From Deltaproteobacteria bacterium (GTDB taxonomy: Bacteria > Desulfobacterota > Binatia > UBA9968): DNA of 64,000 nt. The stretch lies in NCBI GenBank assembly GCA_016874755.1, contig VGTH01000006.1:105564-169563 (forward strand). The letters run 5' to 3'. Under the pieces are notes generated by a model. That model was not told where the DNA came from and did not search any database. It saw only the letters and a program-made list of their open reading frames with translations. Of this stretch, positions 1 to 8,078 are shown piece after piece; positions within the stretch are counted from its first letter, which is position 1; the number at the start of each line of letters is the position of its first letter. The position numbers were made by a program, and so were the translations under genes.

Positions 1-504
1 GCCCCCTGTCCCATCAGCGTCTACGGCCGCACCCGCGTCGAGGCCGAAGAGATGGTTTTGCAACGTGCGGGCTCCCTCGTGATCCGCGGCGGCTTGACAA
101 TTGGCCCTTCGCCCAACGGGCGGACGGGTCATTGGGACTGGCTGCGCTATCGCATCGGCAAGAACCTGCCGGTTACCATCGTGCACGACGAATATCGGTC
201 AGTCGTTTGGGCGGATGATTTGGCGCTACGCGTGATGCAATTGGCCGAGAGCGCTGAAACAGGCGTTCGCCATGTCGCAGCCACGCGAGCGATTTCTCGC
301 GTCGAGCTAGCCGACCATTTGCTAAGTGTCTTCGGCAAATCTGCGCACTACCGGCGCGAAAGCCGCTTCGAGCGTAGCGCCCCCCATCTTGGCAGAGTCG
401 AGTTGGCGAGCAGATATCGCGGTGAGCTTTACAATCCTCTCTCCTGCGTGCTTGATAGTCCGCGCCCAGTTACACTGTCCGATCCGATCGCTGACGCACT
501 ATGA
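1..504 (+). CDS. RmlD-like NAD(P)-dependent sugar-nucleotide reductase/epimerase, C-terminal part
   Basis: The reading frame is open from the first base of the window to the TGA at 502-504, so the N-terminal Rossmann half lies outside. The visible part begins with a motif SVYGRTRVEAEEMV, which matches the catalytic Tyr region of extended SDR enzymes of the dTDP-4-dehydrorhamnose reductase type (YGxTKxxxE). Here the Lys of YxxxK is Arg. The later segment (around VVWADDLA) fits the substrate-binding region, and the end has the RP...LDS pattern of RmlD proteins (here PLSCVLDSPRPV). The family reduces or epimerises nucleotide sugars in the cytoplasm; the actual substrate cannot be told from this fragment. 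The stop overlaps the ATG of the next gene (ATGA at 501-504), suggesting translational coupling. Confidence 0.75.
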   Translation, partial: APCPISVYGRTRVEAEEMVLQRAGSLVIRGGLTIGPSPNGRTGHWDWLRYRIGKNLPVTIVHDEYRSVVWADDLALRVMQLAESAETGVRHVAATRAISRVELADHLLSVFGKSAHYRRESRFERSAPHLGRVELASRYRGELYNPLSCVLDSPRPVTLSDPIADAL

Positions 505-863
505 ACCGGGCTTGGCAAACGTTTGTCCTAGCAGCGCTCGCCAGTGCGGCTATCTGGGCTCTGACGCCATGGCTGTCCGACCAGCGCGAGCCGTGGGACG
601 TTGCCGGCATTTTCTATTACGCGGCCCTATTTATTGCCGGATTGATCGCGGGACTGCTCCAGCCCAGACCGCTCTGGGCTCACTACTTTGGCTCAATCGC
701 CGGCCAAATCGGCTATGAGCTTATTTTCCTGCGCGTTGGGCCATTGCTTGTTATCGGTGCGATCCTGCTGTTCTTCTACTGCGTTTTCTACCTAGTCGGA
801 GCCTACATCGGAGGCTACGTTCGCAAACGATTAAAGCGCCAAACCGGCAACGACGGCACGTAA
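501..863 (+). CDS. Small multi-pass membrane protein of unknown function
   Basis: This 120-residue protein has three to four hydrophobic stretches (about residues 7-22, 37-55, 65-80 and 82-105) and ends in a basic tail rich in Arg and Lys, as expected for an inner-membrane protein with a cytoplasmic C-terminus. The ATG overlaps the stop codon of the preceding reductase by four bases, so the two are probably one transcript. I do not recognise a family. A role linked to the sugar-nucleotide reductase is possible only by position. Confidence 0.6.
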   Translation: MNRAWQTFVLAALASAAIWALTPWLSDQREPWDVAGIFYYAALFIAGLIAGLLQPRPLWAHYFGSIAGQIGYELIFLRVGPLLVIGAILLFFYCVFYLVGAYIGGYVRKRLKRQTGNDGT

Positions 864-926
864 TCCCCAATCCAAAATCCAAAACCTGTGGAGAGCGAAG
901 TCGAACCATCGAAAATCCAAAATTGC

Positions 927-1817
927 TTACTCTAGTCCTAACACTCGCGCCGGCACCTTCTGCGCCATGGTTTTCACTTCGTCGACAGTCATGCCGTGAA
1001 ACAGCAGTTGCCCGACGAAGGCACGAAACGTATCGGCGGGCAAAGTGCCAAACGCCTGGCCGCCGTCGACGGTCATAGCACAGCGGTCGACGCCGACGCC
1101 GCGCGCTGACTCGATCAGCGGTTTGGGATTTAGTCCTGGACGCCATACCAACTCGATCGCCGCGCCTTGGTCCGCCATCCGTCGGCGCAGCTCGAGCGGC
1201 GTGTCGTCGCGCACGTGGCTGACGACGATACGCTTGATGCCGTGGCGCTCGGCTTCGGCGACCAGCTCCAGATGCTCCTCGACCGAAACATGGCCCGTCG
1301 CCACGACCATGTCGTTGGCTTTGGCGATGTCGAGGATCTCGTGCATCTCCGGCAAGAGCTTGCCTTTGTCATCGACGATGACGAGACCTGGCCGGCCGCG
1401 CAAGCCCACCGGCGGCCGCGCTTCCGAGCCGCCACTGCGCCGCCCCGACGCGTGGTACTCGGCGTTCCAGGTCGGTGCGAACAAAACTTTACAGCCAATT
1501 TTTGCGCCGACTTCAACCGCAAAGGGATTCAAACCGCCGAGGGAATAGTTCAGCACCACGGTGCCAAACAGACTGACCTCGGGAAACATCGGCTGAATGG
1601 TTTTCACCAGCGCCCCCGTGGGCCAGTGATGGCTCTTCATCACGACCGCGCGCATGCCCGCTTCTTTGGCTTGGCGCGCTGTGCCGATGCCGTCCAACCG
1701 GCGCGCCACGGCGAGGTCGTTGGTCGGCGGCATGTCGGGACCGAAATGGACATGCATGTCGATGGCACCGTGCATGACTTGGTCGATGACGGCAGCAAAG
1801 TTTTCCTGGGTGAGCAT
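927..1817 (-). CDS. DUF6282-type metal-dependent hydrolase
   Basis: The 296-residue protein starts with a short helix and then DMHVHFGPD, giving His22-x-His24, the usual metal-binding HxH at the end of strand one of a TIM-barrel amidohydrolase. Further conserved-looking points are VVMKSHHWPTG, the VVATGHVS histidine near residue 172, and IVVSHV. The pattern and length fit the DUF6282 family, which is predicted to be a cytoplasmic amidohydrolase-like enzyme without an assigned substrate. An AGGAAAGGA ribosome-binding site lies upstream of the ATG at 1817. Similar proteins often sit beside orphan substrate-binding proteins, as here (2594-4659). Family is likely; reaction unknown. Confidence 0.75.
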   Translation of the reverse strand: MLTQENFAAVIDQVMHGAIDMHVHFGPDMPPTNDLAVARRLDGIGTARQAKEAGMRAVVMKSHHWPTGALVKTIQPMFPEVSLFGTVVLNYSLGGLNPFAVEVGAKIGCKVLFAPTWNAEYHASGRRSGGSEARPPVGLRGRPGLVIVDDKGKLLPEMHEILDIAKANDMVVATGHVSVEEHLELVAEAERHGIKRIVVSHVRDDTPLELRRRMADQGAAIELVWRPGLNPKPLIESARGVGVDRCAMTVDGGQAFGTLPADTFRAFVGQLLFHGMTVDEVKTMAQKVPARVLGLE

Positions 1818-1929
1818 TCTGAGTTCCTTTCCTTTAGTGCTAGCTTACGCGCTCCATAGCAGATTCCCACCGCCCCGAAAAGCGACATCTTGTTGCCCCG
1901 TCGACGCAGTGGTAAAAACAAACCAGAAA

Positions 1930-2592
1930 ATGACCGCGCCAAATAATGACGAACATTTTCTTTGCCTGCGCGCCTCGCCCGGCAAAATGGACGCCCTCTG
2001 GGCCGGCGGCTGGCGCCACTTCGGCATCATCTTTGTCCGCTACCGCACCGCGCTGCACGGCGATAAGTTATACACGGTATTGCCATTGCGCGTCGACGTG
2101 CAGCGCTTTCGCTTAAGCCGCAGCCAGAAGCGAGTGCTGGCAAAGAACCGCGACATAGAAGTGGTCCTGCGCCCCTCCTTCGTCGACCGGGCAAAGGAAC
2201 GGCTATTCGCCAACCATCGAGTGCGCTTCAACGACAATGTTCCCGACTCGTTGTTTAATTTCCTCTCGCCCAACCCCGCAGAAGTTCCCTGTCCAAACTT
2301 AGAGCTTTGCCTCTACCGCGCCGGCCAATTGCTCGGGGTCACCTTTCTCGACATTGGCGAGCAGGCGACCTCGGCGGTCTACGCCATCTTTGACCCCAAG
2401 GAAACCCAGCGCAGCCTCGGCATTTTCATGATGCTCCGCTCCATTGAGCTGTCGCGGGAGCGCGGCTGCCGCTACTACTATCCCGGTTACGCCTACCGCG
2501 AGCCCTTCACTTACGACTACAAGAAGAACTTTTCCGGTCTGGAGCACCTCGATTGGGAGCGCGGCTGGCTGCCCTATCGCCCAAGCGAATAG
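1930..2592 (+). CDS. Arginyltransferase-like protein (ATE/Bpt C-terminal domain)
   Basis: The frame is open further upstream, but the ATG at 1930 begins the recognisable protein of 220 residues. The N-terminal third has GWRHFG and a block RLSRSQKRVL that match the RpSrsqrR region of aminoacyl-tRNA-protein transferases. The C-terminal part, with YYYPGYAYREPFTYDYKKNF, is the ATE_C acetyltransferase-like fold that moves an amino acid from tRNA to the N-terminus of a protein (N-degron tagging). The usual N-terminal Cys cluster is missing: the only cysteines are scattered single ones. It is a little shorter than typical Bpt. It may be a diverged transferase acting on other acceptors. It is divergent from the hydrolase at 927-1817. 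Confidence 0.7.
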   Translation: MTAPNNDEHFLCLRASPGKMDALWAGGWRHFGIIFVRYRTALHGDKLYTVLPLRVDVQRFRLSRSQKRVLAKNRDIEVVLRPSFVDRAKERLFANHRVRFNDNVPDSLFNFLSPNPAEVPCPNLELCLYRAGQLLGVTFLDIGEQATSAVYAIFDPKETQRSLGIFMMLRSIELSRERGCRYYYPGYAYREPFTYDYKKNFSGLEHLDWERGWLPYRPSE

Positions 2593-2593
2593 C

Positions 2594-3631
2594 CTAGCGC
2601 GCCGGCAGCGGCCCGCCCTCGGCGTATTGCTTGTACAGGGCGATCACTTCAGCATCGCGCGGCAGGTCTTTGACGACCTGTTGCACCGCTTCGCCGGTTA
2701 ACGGCGACGGTTCGCGCCCCATGAGTTTTTTGAACTCTTGAATGAAGGCGGCATCTTTGAAGCTTTGCGCCATGGCGTCGCGGAGGATCTTCACCAACTC
2801 CGGCGCCGTTCCCGGCGAGACATGGTGCGGCCAGCGTGGCACCTGAAAGGCGCGAAACAACTCTACGGCTTTGCGCTCGCGCTCGTTCTTGGCGAAGCTG
2901 TCGAGATCGGGCAAGCCTGGTAAGCGCGAGTCGAAGCGCCCTTTGGGATTGGAGATCGTCGCGTGAAACGCCACCTGATCGCGCAGGTCCTTGAAGACGC
3001 TGTCGATGTTGCCGCTGGTGCGCAGGTCGAGCTCGCCATTGTTGAGCGCTATGTCCATCTCGGGATCGTTGAAGCCGACGACAAAGCGCGGCTCTTTCAG
3101 GTCTAATAAGTGGGCGAACATGCGCCCGGTGATGTAGACCGAGTGGCCGACCGAATGGGCCCCGACGCGCAGGCCGCGCGCAGCGCGCAGCTTCTCAAGA
3201 TTATCGATACTGGCGCTCTTGCGCGAGAAGAACGCGTAGGGATTGCCGGTCTCGGTCGAGCCGAGATAGATGAACTTGTCGATATCGTAGTTGCTGCCCG
3301 ACAGACCGAGAATCGGCCCGGGAATCATGTTGCCTGCCGAGGCGATCTTCAATCCGTCCGGCTTCACCGTGTAGAAATAATTGGCCGCCTTGCGCCCCGA
3401 CGCGCCGTCCATGAACTCCATGACGATATTGGGGTTCCCCGGAATATATTTTTTCAGAAACGGCATCAGCGCGCGGGATTGAAACTCCCCCGACCCGCCG
3501 GCGCCGCCGCCGCGAATAATCGTGATCGTCTTGCCAGCGTAGTACGGCGTCTGGGCTAAACATTGACTCGTTAACACGCCCCACAGGCCGCAAAGAACCG
3601 CCATGGAACGAATGACAATTGCCACCTGCAT
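2594..3631 (-). CDS. Bug/TctC-family periplasmic solute-binding protein
   Basis: The protein has 345 residues with an N-terminal signal peptide (cleavage probably after CLAQ, about residue 26). It then carries YYAGKTITIIRGGGAGG, the Bug-family entry in which the ligand carboxylate is bound by the first loop, and KKYIPGNPNIV, typical of this family. Bug proteins capture di- and tricarboxylates or aromatic acids for TTT-type (TctAB) carriers, but no tctA/tctB gene is in the window. A CAGGAG ribosome-binding site precedes the ATG. It lies 26 bases downstream of the NMT1-type binding protein on the same strand, so the two are likely co-transcribed. Confidence 0.85.
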   Translation of the reverse strand: MQVAIVIRSMAVLCGLWGVLTSQCLAQTPYYAGKTITIIRGGGAGGSGEFQSRALMPFLKKYIPGNPNIVMEFMDGASGRKAANYFYTVKPDGLKIASAGNMIPGPILGLSGSNYDIDKFIYLGSTETGNPYAFFSRKSASIDNLEKLRAARGLRVGAHSVGHSVYITGRMFAHLLDLKEPRFVVGFNDPEMDIALNNGELDLRTSGNIDSVFKDLRDQVAFHATISNPKGRFDSRLPGLPDLDSFAKNERERKAVELFRAFQVPRWPHHVSPGTAPELVKILRDAMAQSFKDAAFIQEFKKLMGREPSPLTGEAVQQVVKDLPRDAEVIALYKQYAEGGPLPAR

Positions 3632-3657
3632 TTTGATCTCCTGTTCAATTGTTGCAG

Positions 3658-4659
3658 TTAACTCTTGACGCCCAACTGCGCTAGAAAACCACTCTTTTTC
3701 AAATCGTCGACAAAACGCAGGTCGAGAATATCCTCCGGTTTGGCCTTGGCGGCTTTCGGTTCGATCTCCGCCTGGATGTCGAGAATATTGCGCAGCCCTT
3801 CCACGGTCGGATAGGTGTCGTCGACGAGTAGGTCGCGATACGCTGCGTAGGATTTCTCCAGCACGGTCCGGTCTTGTCCCCTGGTATATTTTTGCAAGAC
3901 CTTGATCACTTCCTCTTTATGGTTTTTGTAATAATGCACCGTCTCCGCCATCGCTCGCACCAGGCGCTGCACCATATCAGGATTCTCCCGAATGAGTTTG
4001 CGCGAGGTCACGGTGCAGGTCAATTGAAAAGGAATCTTCAACTTGGCCATGTCCAGGATCACCTTGAGGCCGCCCTTCTCGCCCATCAATCTTTCTGCTT
4101 CCTGACCGACGGTCCACTCCAGTTGACCTGAGGTAACGGCGGTAACCCGCGCCGAACCGGCGCCGACGGTCACTGCTTTGATATCGCTCAGCGACAACCT
4201 TTGCTGTCTCAAAGCGAGGCGCAAAGCAAAGTCGGCCGCCGTCCCAGGAATGTGGATAGCCGCTGAGCGGCCGCGCAAGTCCTCCACCGATTTGATCTCA
4301 GGCTTACCGATAATGTAATAGGGCAGCGTATTGGTGAGGCTGTTGACAATCGCGATATCGCCGCCCGCTAGCTTGCCGTAGAGCGCCGAGGTGCCCACTG
4401 CTCCGACGAAGGCGACATCGCCAGCGATCAAACTCTGCACGCCGCGGGTGCTGCCGCTAATATAAATCAGCTCGATGTCGAGGCCATGTTTTTTGAACAG
4501 GCCGCGCTCCTTGGCCACCCAGTAGGCCGGCGACGCATTGGCCGAGTCGGAGATGTAGGCCAGCAGTGACGGCTTTCGTTCGGCAGCGAGCGAGAGCCCG
4601 GTCCAGGCGGTAATCCCAACGCCAACCCAAGCGAAGATTCGTAAAAATCTGGTCTTCAC
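3658..4659 (-). CDS. NMT1/SsuA-type ABC-transporter substrate-binding protein
   Basis: I place the start at the GTG at 4659 because CCTCC on the plus strand at 4665-4669 gives a GGAGG site at normal spacing and a standard signal peptide follows (FLRIFAWVGVGITAWTGLSLAA). The longer frame to 4710 lacks such a site. The body has the NMT1/THI5 pattern: ASPAYWVAKERGLFKKHGLD, then a GxxDxAF-like segment and the helix VEDLRGRSAAI. The family binds small organic nutrients (sulfonates, pyrimidines, nitrate-like anions) in the periplasm. No permease or ATPase is adjacent. It is the upstream gene of a two-gene unit with the Bug protein at 2594-3631. Confidence 0.85.
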   Translation of the reverse strand: MKTRFLRIFAWVGVGITAWTGLSLAAERKPSLLAYISDSANASPAYWVAKERGLFKKHGLDIELIYISGSTRGVQSLIAGDVAFVGAVGTSALYGKLAGGDIAIVNSLTNTLPYYIIGKPEIKSVEDLRGRSAAIHIPGTAADFALRLALRQQRLSLSDIKAVTVGAGSARVTAVTSGQLEWTVGQEAERLMGEKGGLKVILDMAKLKIPFQLTCTVTSRKLIRENPDMVQRLVRAMAETVHYYKNHKEEVIKVLQKYTRGQDRTVLEKSYAAYRDLLVDDTYPTVEGLRNILDIQAEIEPKAAKAKPEDILDLRFVDDLKKSGFLAQLGVKS

Positions 4660-4806
4660 AGCTACCTCCGTTTTAACGGTCGCCTTTGACTCGTAGGGCA
4701 GCGGATACACCGGGTCAACACGAACAATTTATCGCTCCCCGCATCCGGTTCATGATATGACTGGTCTTGCAGCGCACATCAATAACCCTGGTTACAGGAG
4801 GTTACA

Positions 4807-5259
4807 ATGAGCGACCCTACCGGCAAGGCTCGCGCCCTGGGCATCAATCACGTGGTTCTCGAAGTCGATGACTTGAACAAAGCGCTGGAGTTCTACGGCA
4901 ACCTCTTCGAATTCACGCTGCGCGGCAAGAGCGAACACAACGCGTTCATCGACCTCGGTGATCAGTTCATTCAATTGACCTTGGGCCGCACGCAGATCGC
5001 CGACACCAAGCGCCACTTCGGCTTGGTCGTCGACGACCGCGACGCGGTGCGCCGGAGAATGGAACAGCTCGGCATTAAAAGCATCAACGACCGCTTGAAC
5101 ATCCTCGACCCCTGGGGCAACCGCATCGAGATCGTCCCCTACGACGACTGCCAATTCACTAAAGCCGATCACATCTTGAACGGCATGGGCGTCGCAAAGA
5201 TCGAGAAGACAGCCAGCGCCACCGAAGAGCTGAAGAAAAAAGGCATGGCGCCCGAATAA
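4807..5259 (+). CDS. VOC-superfamily (glyoxalase/dioxygenase-like) protein
   Basis: The 150-residue protein opens with INHVVLEVDDLNKALEFYGN, the first beta-alpha-beta motif of the vicinal-oxygen-chelate fold, with a candidate metal His at residue 15. The second half has KRHFGLVVDDRDAVRRRME followed by ILDPWGNRIEIV, which supplies the second His and the Glu of the metal site. A GGAGG site at 4798-4802 precedes the ATG. The fold hosts glyoxalases, extradiol dioxygenases and resistance proteins, so the substrate cannot be named. It is divergent from the binding-protein pair and probably has its own promoter in the 4660-4806 gap. Confidence 0.8.
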   Translation: MSDPTGKARALGINHVVLEVDDLNKALEFYGNLFEFTLRGKSEHNAFIDLGDQFIQLTLGRTQIADTKRHFGLVVDDRDAVRRRMEQLGIKSINDRLNILDPWGNRIEIVPYDDCQFTKADHILNGMGVAKIEKTASATEELKKKGMAPE

Positions 5260-5337
5260 CTCCATTTGTTGAGCAACTTACTCACAGTTTTGAGTAATTT
5301 GTCAGGCAGTCCGAATTATGATTCCCCACCCGCGAAA

Positions 5338-5901
5338 ATGAAGACAGCACGAGCCGCACGATCCCAAATCCCGGTACTCCACCGCCGACCCGAGCCGCTC
5401 CCGCTCCTTCGCTGGAGCCACATGCGCTCGCCACTGGGCCGGCTTTTCATCGCCGTCAGCGAAAAGGGTTTATGCGCCATCGTATACAGACAGCGCGAAG
5501 ACAATTTCGTTGCTGATTTAGATTCGCGCTCGACGTTGAAGCGAGACAGCACCGCCACTGCCCAAGTGGCGGCGCAGATCGAAGAATATTTCGCCGGCCG
5601 ACGTAAGAAGTTCGCTCTACCCCTCAAACTCTCCGAACTCACGTCCTTTCAACGCCAGGTCTTGGCCGCAACGTCGCGCATCCGCTTTGGCCAAGTATGG
5701 ACTTATCAGCGCGTCGCCCAAGAAATGCACCGTGCTAAATCGAGCCGCCCGGTGGGCCAAGCTCTGGGCCGCAATCCGATTCCCATCGTTATTCCCTGTC
5801 ACCGGGTCATCGCCAGCAACGGCGGTCTCGGCGGCTATTGCGGCATCTCGGGACGCGAGCTCAAGCGCTGGCTGTTGCGCCATGAGGGCGTGCGCTTGTG
5901 A
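5338..5901 (+). CDS. ogt: Methylated-DNA--[protein]-cysteine S-methyltransferase
   Basis: This is the O6-alkylguanine-DNA alkyltransferase family, a suicide repair protein that moves the alkyl group to its own Cys. The active-site motif IPCHRVI is present near the C-terminus, preceded by the helix-turn-helix region (WTYQRVAQEM) and the Asn hinge in LGRNPIPIVIPCHR. The N-terminal domain with SPLGRLFIAVSEKGLCAIVY is also present. The start is uncertain: the frame is open from 5266, but the ATG at 5338 gives 187 residues, close to the family norm. Its stop overlaps the GTG start of the EamA transporter, so the two are likely translated together. Confidence 0.9.
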   Translation: MKTARAARSQIPVLHRRPEPLPLLRWSHMRSPLGRLFIAVSEKGLCAIVYRQREDNFVADLDSRSTLKRDSTATAQVAAQIEEYFAGRRKKFALPLKLSELTSFQRQVLAATSRIRFGQVWTYQRVAQEMHRAKSSRPVGQALGRNPIPIVIPCHRVIASNGGLGGYCGISGRELKRWLLRHEGVRL

Positions 5902-6815
5902 GTCAAACCGCGCCGGCCTCGTCCTACCAAACGGCATCGCCGCTCTTGATCTGGACGGCGCTGAGCGCAGTCTATGTCATCTGGGGCTCGACCTATCTCG
6001 CCATTCGTTTCACTGTGGAAACCACACCGCCCTTTTTATCCGCGGGAGCTCGTTTTGTCGCCTCGGGCATCGTTCTTTACCTGTGGCGGCGATGTGCCGG
6101 CGATCCGACTCCTTGCAAGCTCGAATGGCGCAATGCGACCATGATCGGCATTCTACTCTTGGTCGGCGGCAACGGCGCGGTAGTCTGGGCCGCGCGCTAT
6201 ATACCGTCGAGTCTCGCCGCACTTTTGGTTGCCACTTGTCCGTTGTGGATGTTGCTGTTTGATTTTCTCCGGCCTGGCGGAGAAAAACCTGGTGCCCGAG
6301 CATTGACAGGTATTCTGGTCGGTTTTCTCGGCGCTTTGCTATTGATCGGCTGGAGCGCGGACGGCACCAGCGAGAAAAGTTTTATCGGCGCCGTGGTCGT
6401 CGTCCTCGGCTCGATTTTCTGGGCGAGCGGTTCGATCTACGGCAAGACCGCCAAGCTCCCTCCTTCGCCGCTACTAATAACGGCCATGGAGATGCTAACC
6501 GGCGGTGCCGCCCTGCTCCTCATCGCTTTTGTCATTGGCGAGGTGACCACGTTCCAACTCGCCGCGGTCTCCTCACGTTCTGCCTGGGGCTGGCTCTATC
6601 TCACCGTCATTGGTCCCATCGCGTTTGTCTCCTACGCCTGGCTGCTGCGCAACGCGCCGATCCCCCTCGTCTCGACCTATTCTTACGTAAATCCGCTAGT
6701 GGCGATCTTGCTCGGCTACTTTCTCGGCAAAGAAATTTTCGCGTTGCGAGTCTTGCTTGCCGCAGCCTTGGTCATTGGTTCGGTGGCGCTGGTGAGCGCG
6801 CGCAGGGCGCACTAG
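5898..6815 (+). CDS. EamA/DMT-family transporter
   Basis: This is a 305-residue integral membrane protein with about ten hydrophobic helices arranged as two EamA repeats. The first contains YVIWGSTYLAIRF, the hallmark of the first helix of this family, and the second begins near GAVVVVLGSIFWASG with the matching SYVNPLVAILLGYFLGKE near its end. Members export metabolites or amino acids; the cargo here is unknown. The GTG start at 5898 overlaps the stop of the alkyltransferase gene, and the short distance makes another promoter unlikely. Confidence 0.9.
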   Translation: MSQTAPASSYQTASPLLIWTALSAVYVIWGSTYLAIRFTVETTPPFLSAGARFVASGIVLYLWRRCAGDPTPCKLEWRNATMIGILLLVGGNGAVVWAARYIPSSLAALLVATCPLWMLLFDFLRPGGEKPGARALTGILVGFLGALLLIGWSADGTSEKSFIGAVVVVLGSIFWASGSIYGKTAKLPPSPLLITAMEMLTGGAALLLIAFVIGEVTTFQLAAVSSRSAWGWLYLTVIGPIAFVSYAWLLRNAPIPLVSTYSYVNPLVAILLGYFLGKEIFALRVLLAAALVIGSVALVSARRAH

Positions 6816-6820
6816 GTGAT

Positions 6821-6860
6821 TCCAGATTACACATTACAGATTCCAAATTATCTGATATTA
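6821..6860. repeat. Left arm of inverted repeat around the four-helix-bundle gene
   Basis: The stretch contains ATTCCAGATT, then ACAGATTCCAAATTA. The same words appear in inverted form downstream at 7362-7390 (CAATCTGGAATTTGGAATCTGGAAT). The gene at 6894-7352 sits exactly between the two arms, which makes the whole segment look like a small cassette. Confidence 0.6.
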
Positions 6861-6893
6861 CCTCGCAGACTATAGTTACCAAAACTCGACAAG

Positions 6894-7352
6894 ATGACTT
6901 ACAAGCATTTCGAAGATTTGCCGGTTTGGAAAGACAGCGCTGAACTCGCACGCTTAGTCTCTGAACTGACCGAGCACGCATTGTTTCAGCGACACTATGG
7001 GCTCCGCGATCAATTGGAGCGAGCGGCCTTATCTATCTCCAATAATATCGCTGAAGGATTTGAACGAGGGACCAACAACGAGCTCCTTGCTTTTTTGTAC
7101 GTCGCCCGCGGCTCCGCCGGCGAAGTTCGCTCGATGCTTCGGATTCTAGAATTATGGGACAAGTTTACGGAACTCAGACCCAAAGTCGCAGAGCTTCGGA
7201 CGCGAACCGAATCGATCTCTCGTCAGCTCCACGGCTGGATTGAGCAGCTTAAGCGCTCGGGTTTCACTGGCCAAAGACATCTCAACGTCGTAAAACCAAA
7301 CAAATCAACGCGTTCGTCTGGCATGCCTGCCAAACCCCACAAGGAGCGCTGA
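6894..7352 (+). CDS. Four-helix-bundle protein (S23 / 23S-rRNA-intervening-sequence family)
   Basis: The 152-residue protein starts with YKHFEDLPVWKDSAELARLV and continues with LRDQLERAALSISNNIAEGF and YVARGSAGEVRSML. These are the three signature blocks of the S23 four-helix-bundle family. Such proteins were first found in 23S rRNA intervening sequences and include the accessory subunit Avd of diversity-generating retroelements. No reverse transcriptase, variable repeat or rRNA is nearby, so neither role is supported here. The C-terminal tail after residue 120 is basic and not part of the usual domain. The gene is enclosed by imperfect inverted repeats. Confidence 0.85.
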   Translation: MTYKHFEDLPVWKDSAELARLVSELTEHALFQRHYGLRDQLERAALSISNNIAEGFERGTNNELLAFLYVARGSAGEVRSMLRILELWDKFTELRPKVAELRTRTESISRQLHGWIEQLKRSGFTGQRHLNVVKPNKSTRSSGMPAKPHKER

Positions 7353-7361
7353 TCCGAAGCA

Positions 7362-7390
7362 TTTCAATCTGGAATTTGGAATCTGGAATA
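7362..7390. repeat. Right arm of inverted repeat around the four-helix-bundle gene
   Basis: CAATCTGGAATTTGGAATCTGGAAT is internally repetitive (CTGGAAT twice) and is the inverse of the words at 6821-6860. It ends just before the ribosome-binding site of the GST gene (GGAGG at 7391-7395). Confidence 0.6.
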
Positions 7391-7399
7391 GGAGGCTTT

Positions 7400-8005
7400 A
7401 TGCCCATTATCCTGTATCACGACGTGCCTTCTACCAACTGCGACCGAGTCAAAATCGCTCTTGCCGAAAAGGGACTCAAATGGGAAGGCGTTTGGGTCAA
7501 GCTAAGCAAGAGAGACCAAAAGAGTCCTGAGCATCTTAAGCGCAACCCGTACGGGAAAATCCCTGTTATCGACATCGATGGCAAGATGCTGTTCGAATCG
7601 TGCATCATCAACGAGTATCTCGACGAAATCTATCCCAATCCGCCGCTGCAGCCGAAAGACCCCTACCTGCGCGCCCGTGGACGAATCCTCAACGATTATT
7701 TCCTGAATTACATGCACGAGCCCTACTGGGCATTGCGCGGCGAGATGATGAAGAACGAAGCGGAGCGCGATCAGAAACTTGTCGCGGAAACGCGCAAAGA
7801 AGTCATCAACCGGCTGCGATACCTGGAGCAGGCCCTCGGGGACCAGCCGTTTTTTCTTGGCGACTATAGCCTCACGGACATCGCTCTACTGCCCCGCTTT
7901 CCAAAAATCGCACAGTATGGTGCGCTGCCGGGCGACACGCTGCCGAAGCTTACGGCGTGGTTCGAGCGCATGAAACAACGGCCGGCGGTGCAAACCGTCC
8001 TTTGA
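7400..8005 (+). CDS. Glutathione S-transferase family protein
   Basis: I choose the ATG at 7400 because GGAGG at 7391-7395 lies at good spacing. The protein has 201 residues: an N-terminal thioredoxin-like domain with PSTNCDRVKIALAEKGL (catalytic-region Ser/Cys at residues 9-12), NPYGKIPVIDIDGKMLFES with the cis-Pro and the glutathione gamma-Glu binding ES, and an all-helical C-terminal domain with YSLTDIALLPR, the N-capping box. It is a cytosolic enzyme that likely conjugates or dehalogenates small electrophiles. The substrate is unknown. The gene stands alone before a Bug protein. Confidence 0.9.
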   Translation: MPIILYHDVPSTNCDRVKIALAEKGLKWEGVWVKLSKRDQKSPEHLKRNPYGKIPVIDIDGKMLFESCIINEYLDEIYPNPPLQPKDPYLRARGRILNDYFLNYMHEPYWALRGEMMKNEAERDQKLVAETRKEVINRLRYLEQALGDQPFFLGDYSLTDIALLPRFPKIAQYGALPGDTLPKLTAWFERMKQRPAVQTVL

Positions 8006-8078
8006 AACGGACTGCTTAAACTAGTGATTGACTCGGCTCGACCGAACCGATAATCACGCAGTTCGGAGGTATTCGCCC

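Noticed and set aside
6894..7352. Diversity-generating retroelement (Avd-like gene)
   Set aside because: No reverse transcriptase, template repeat or variable repeat with A-specific differences is near.
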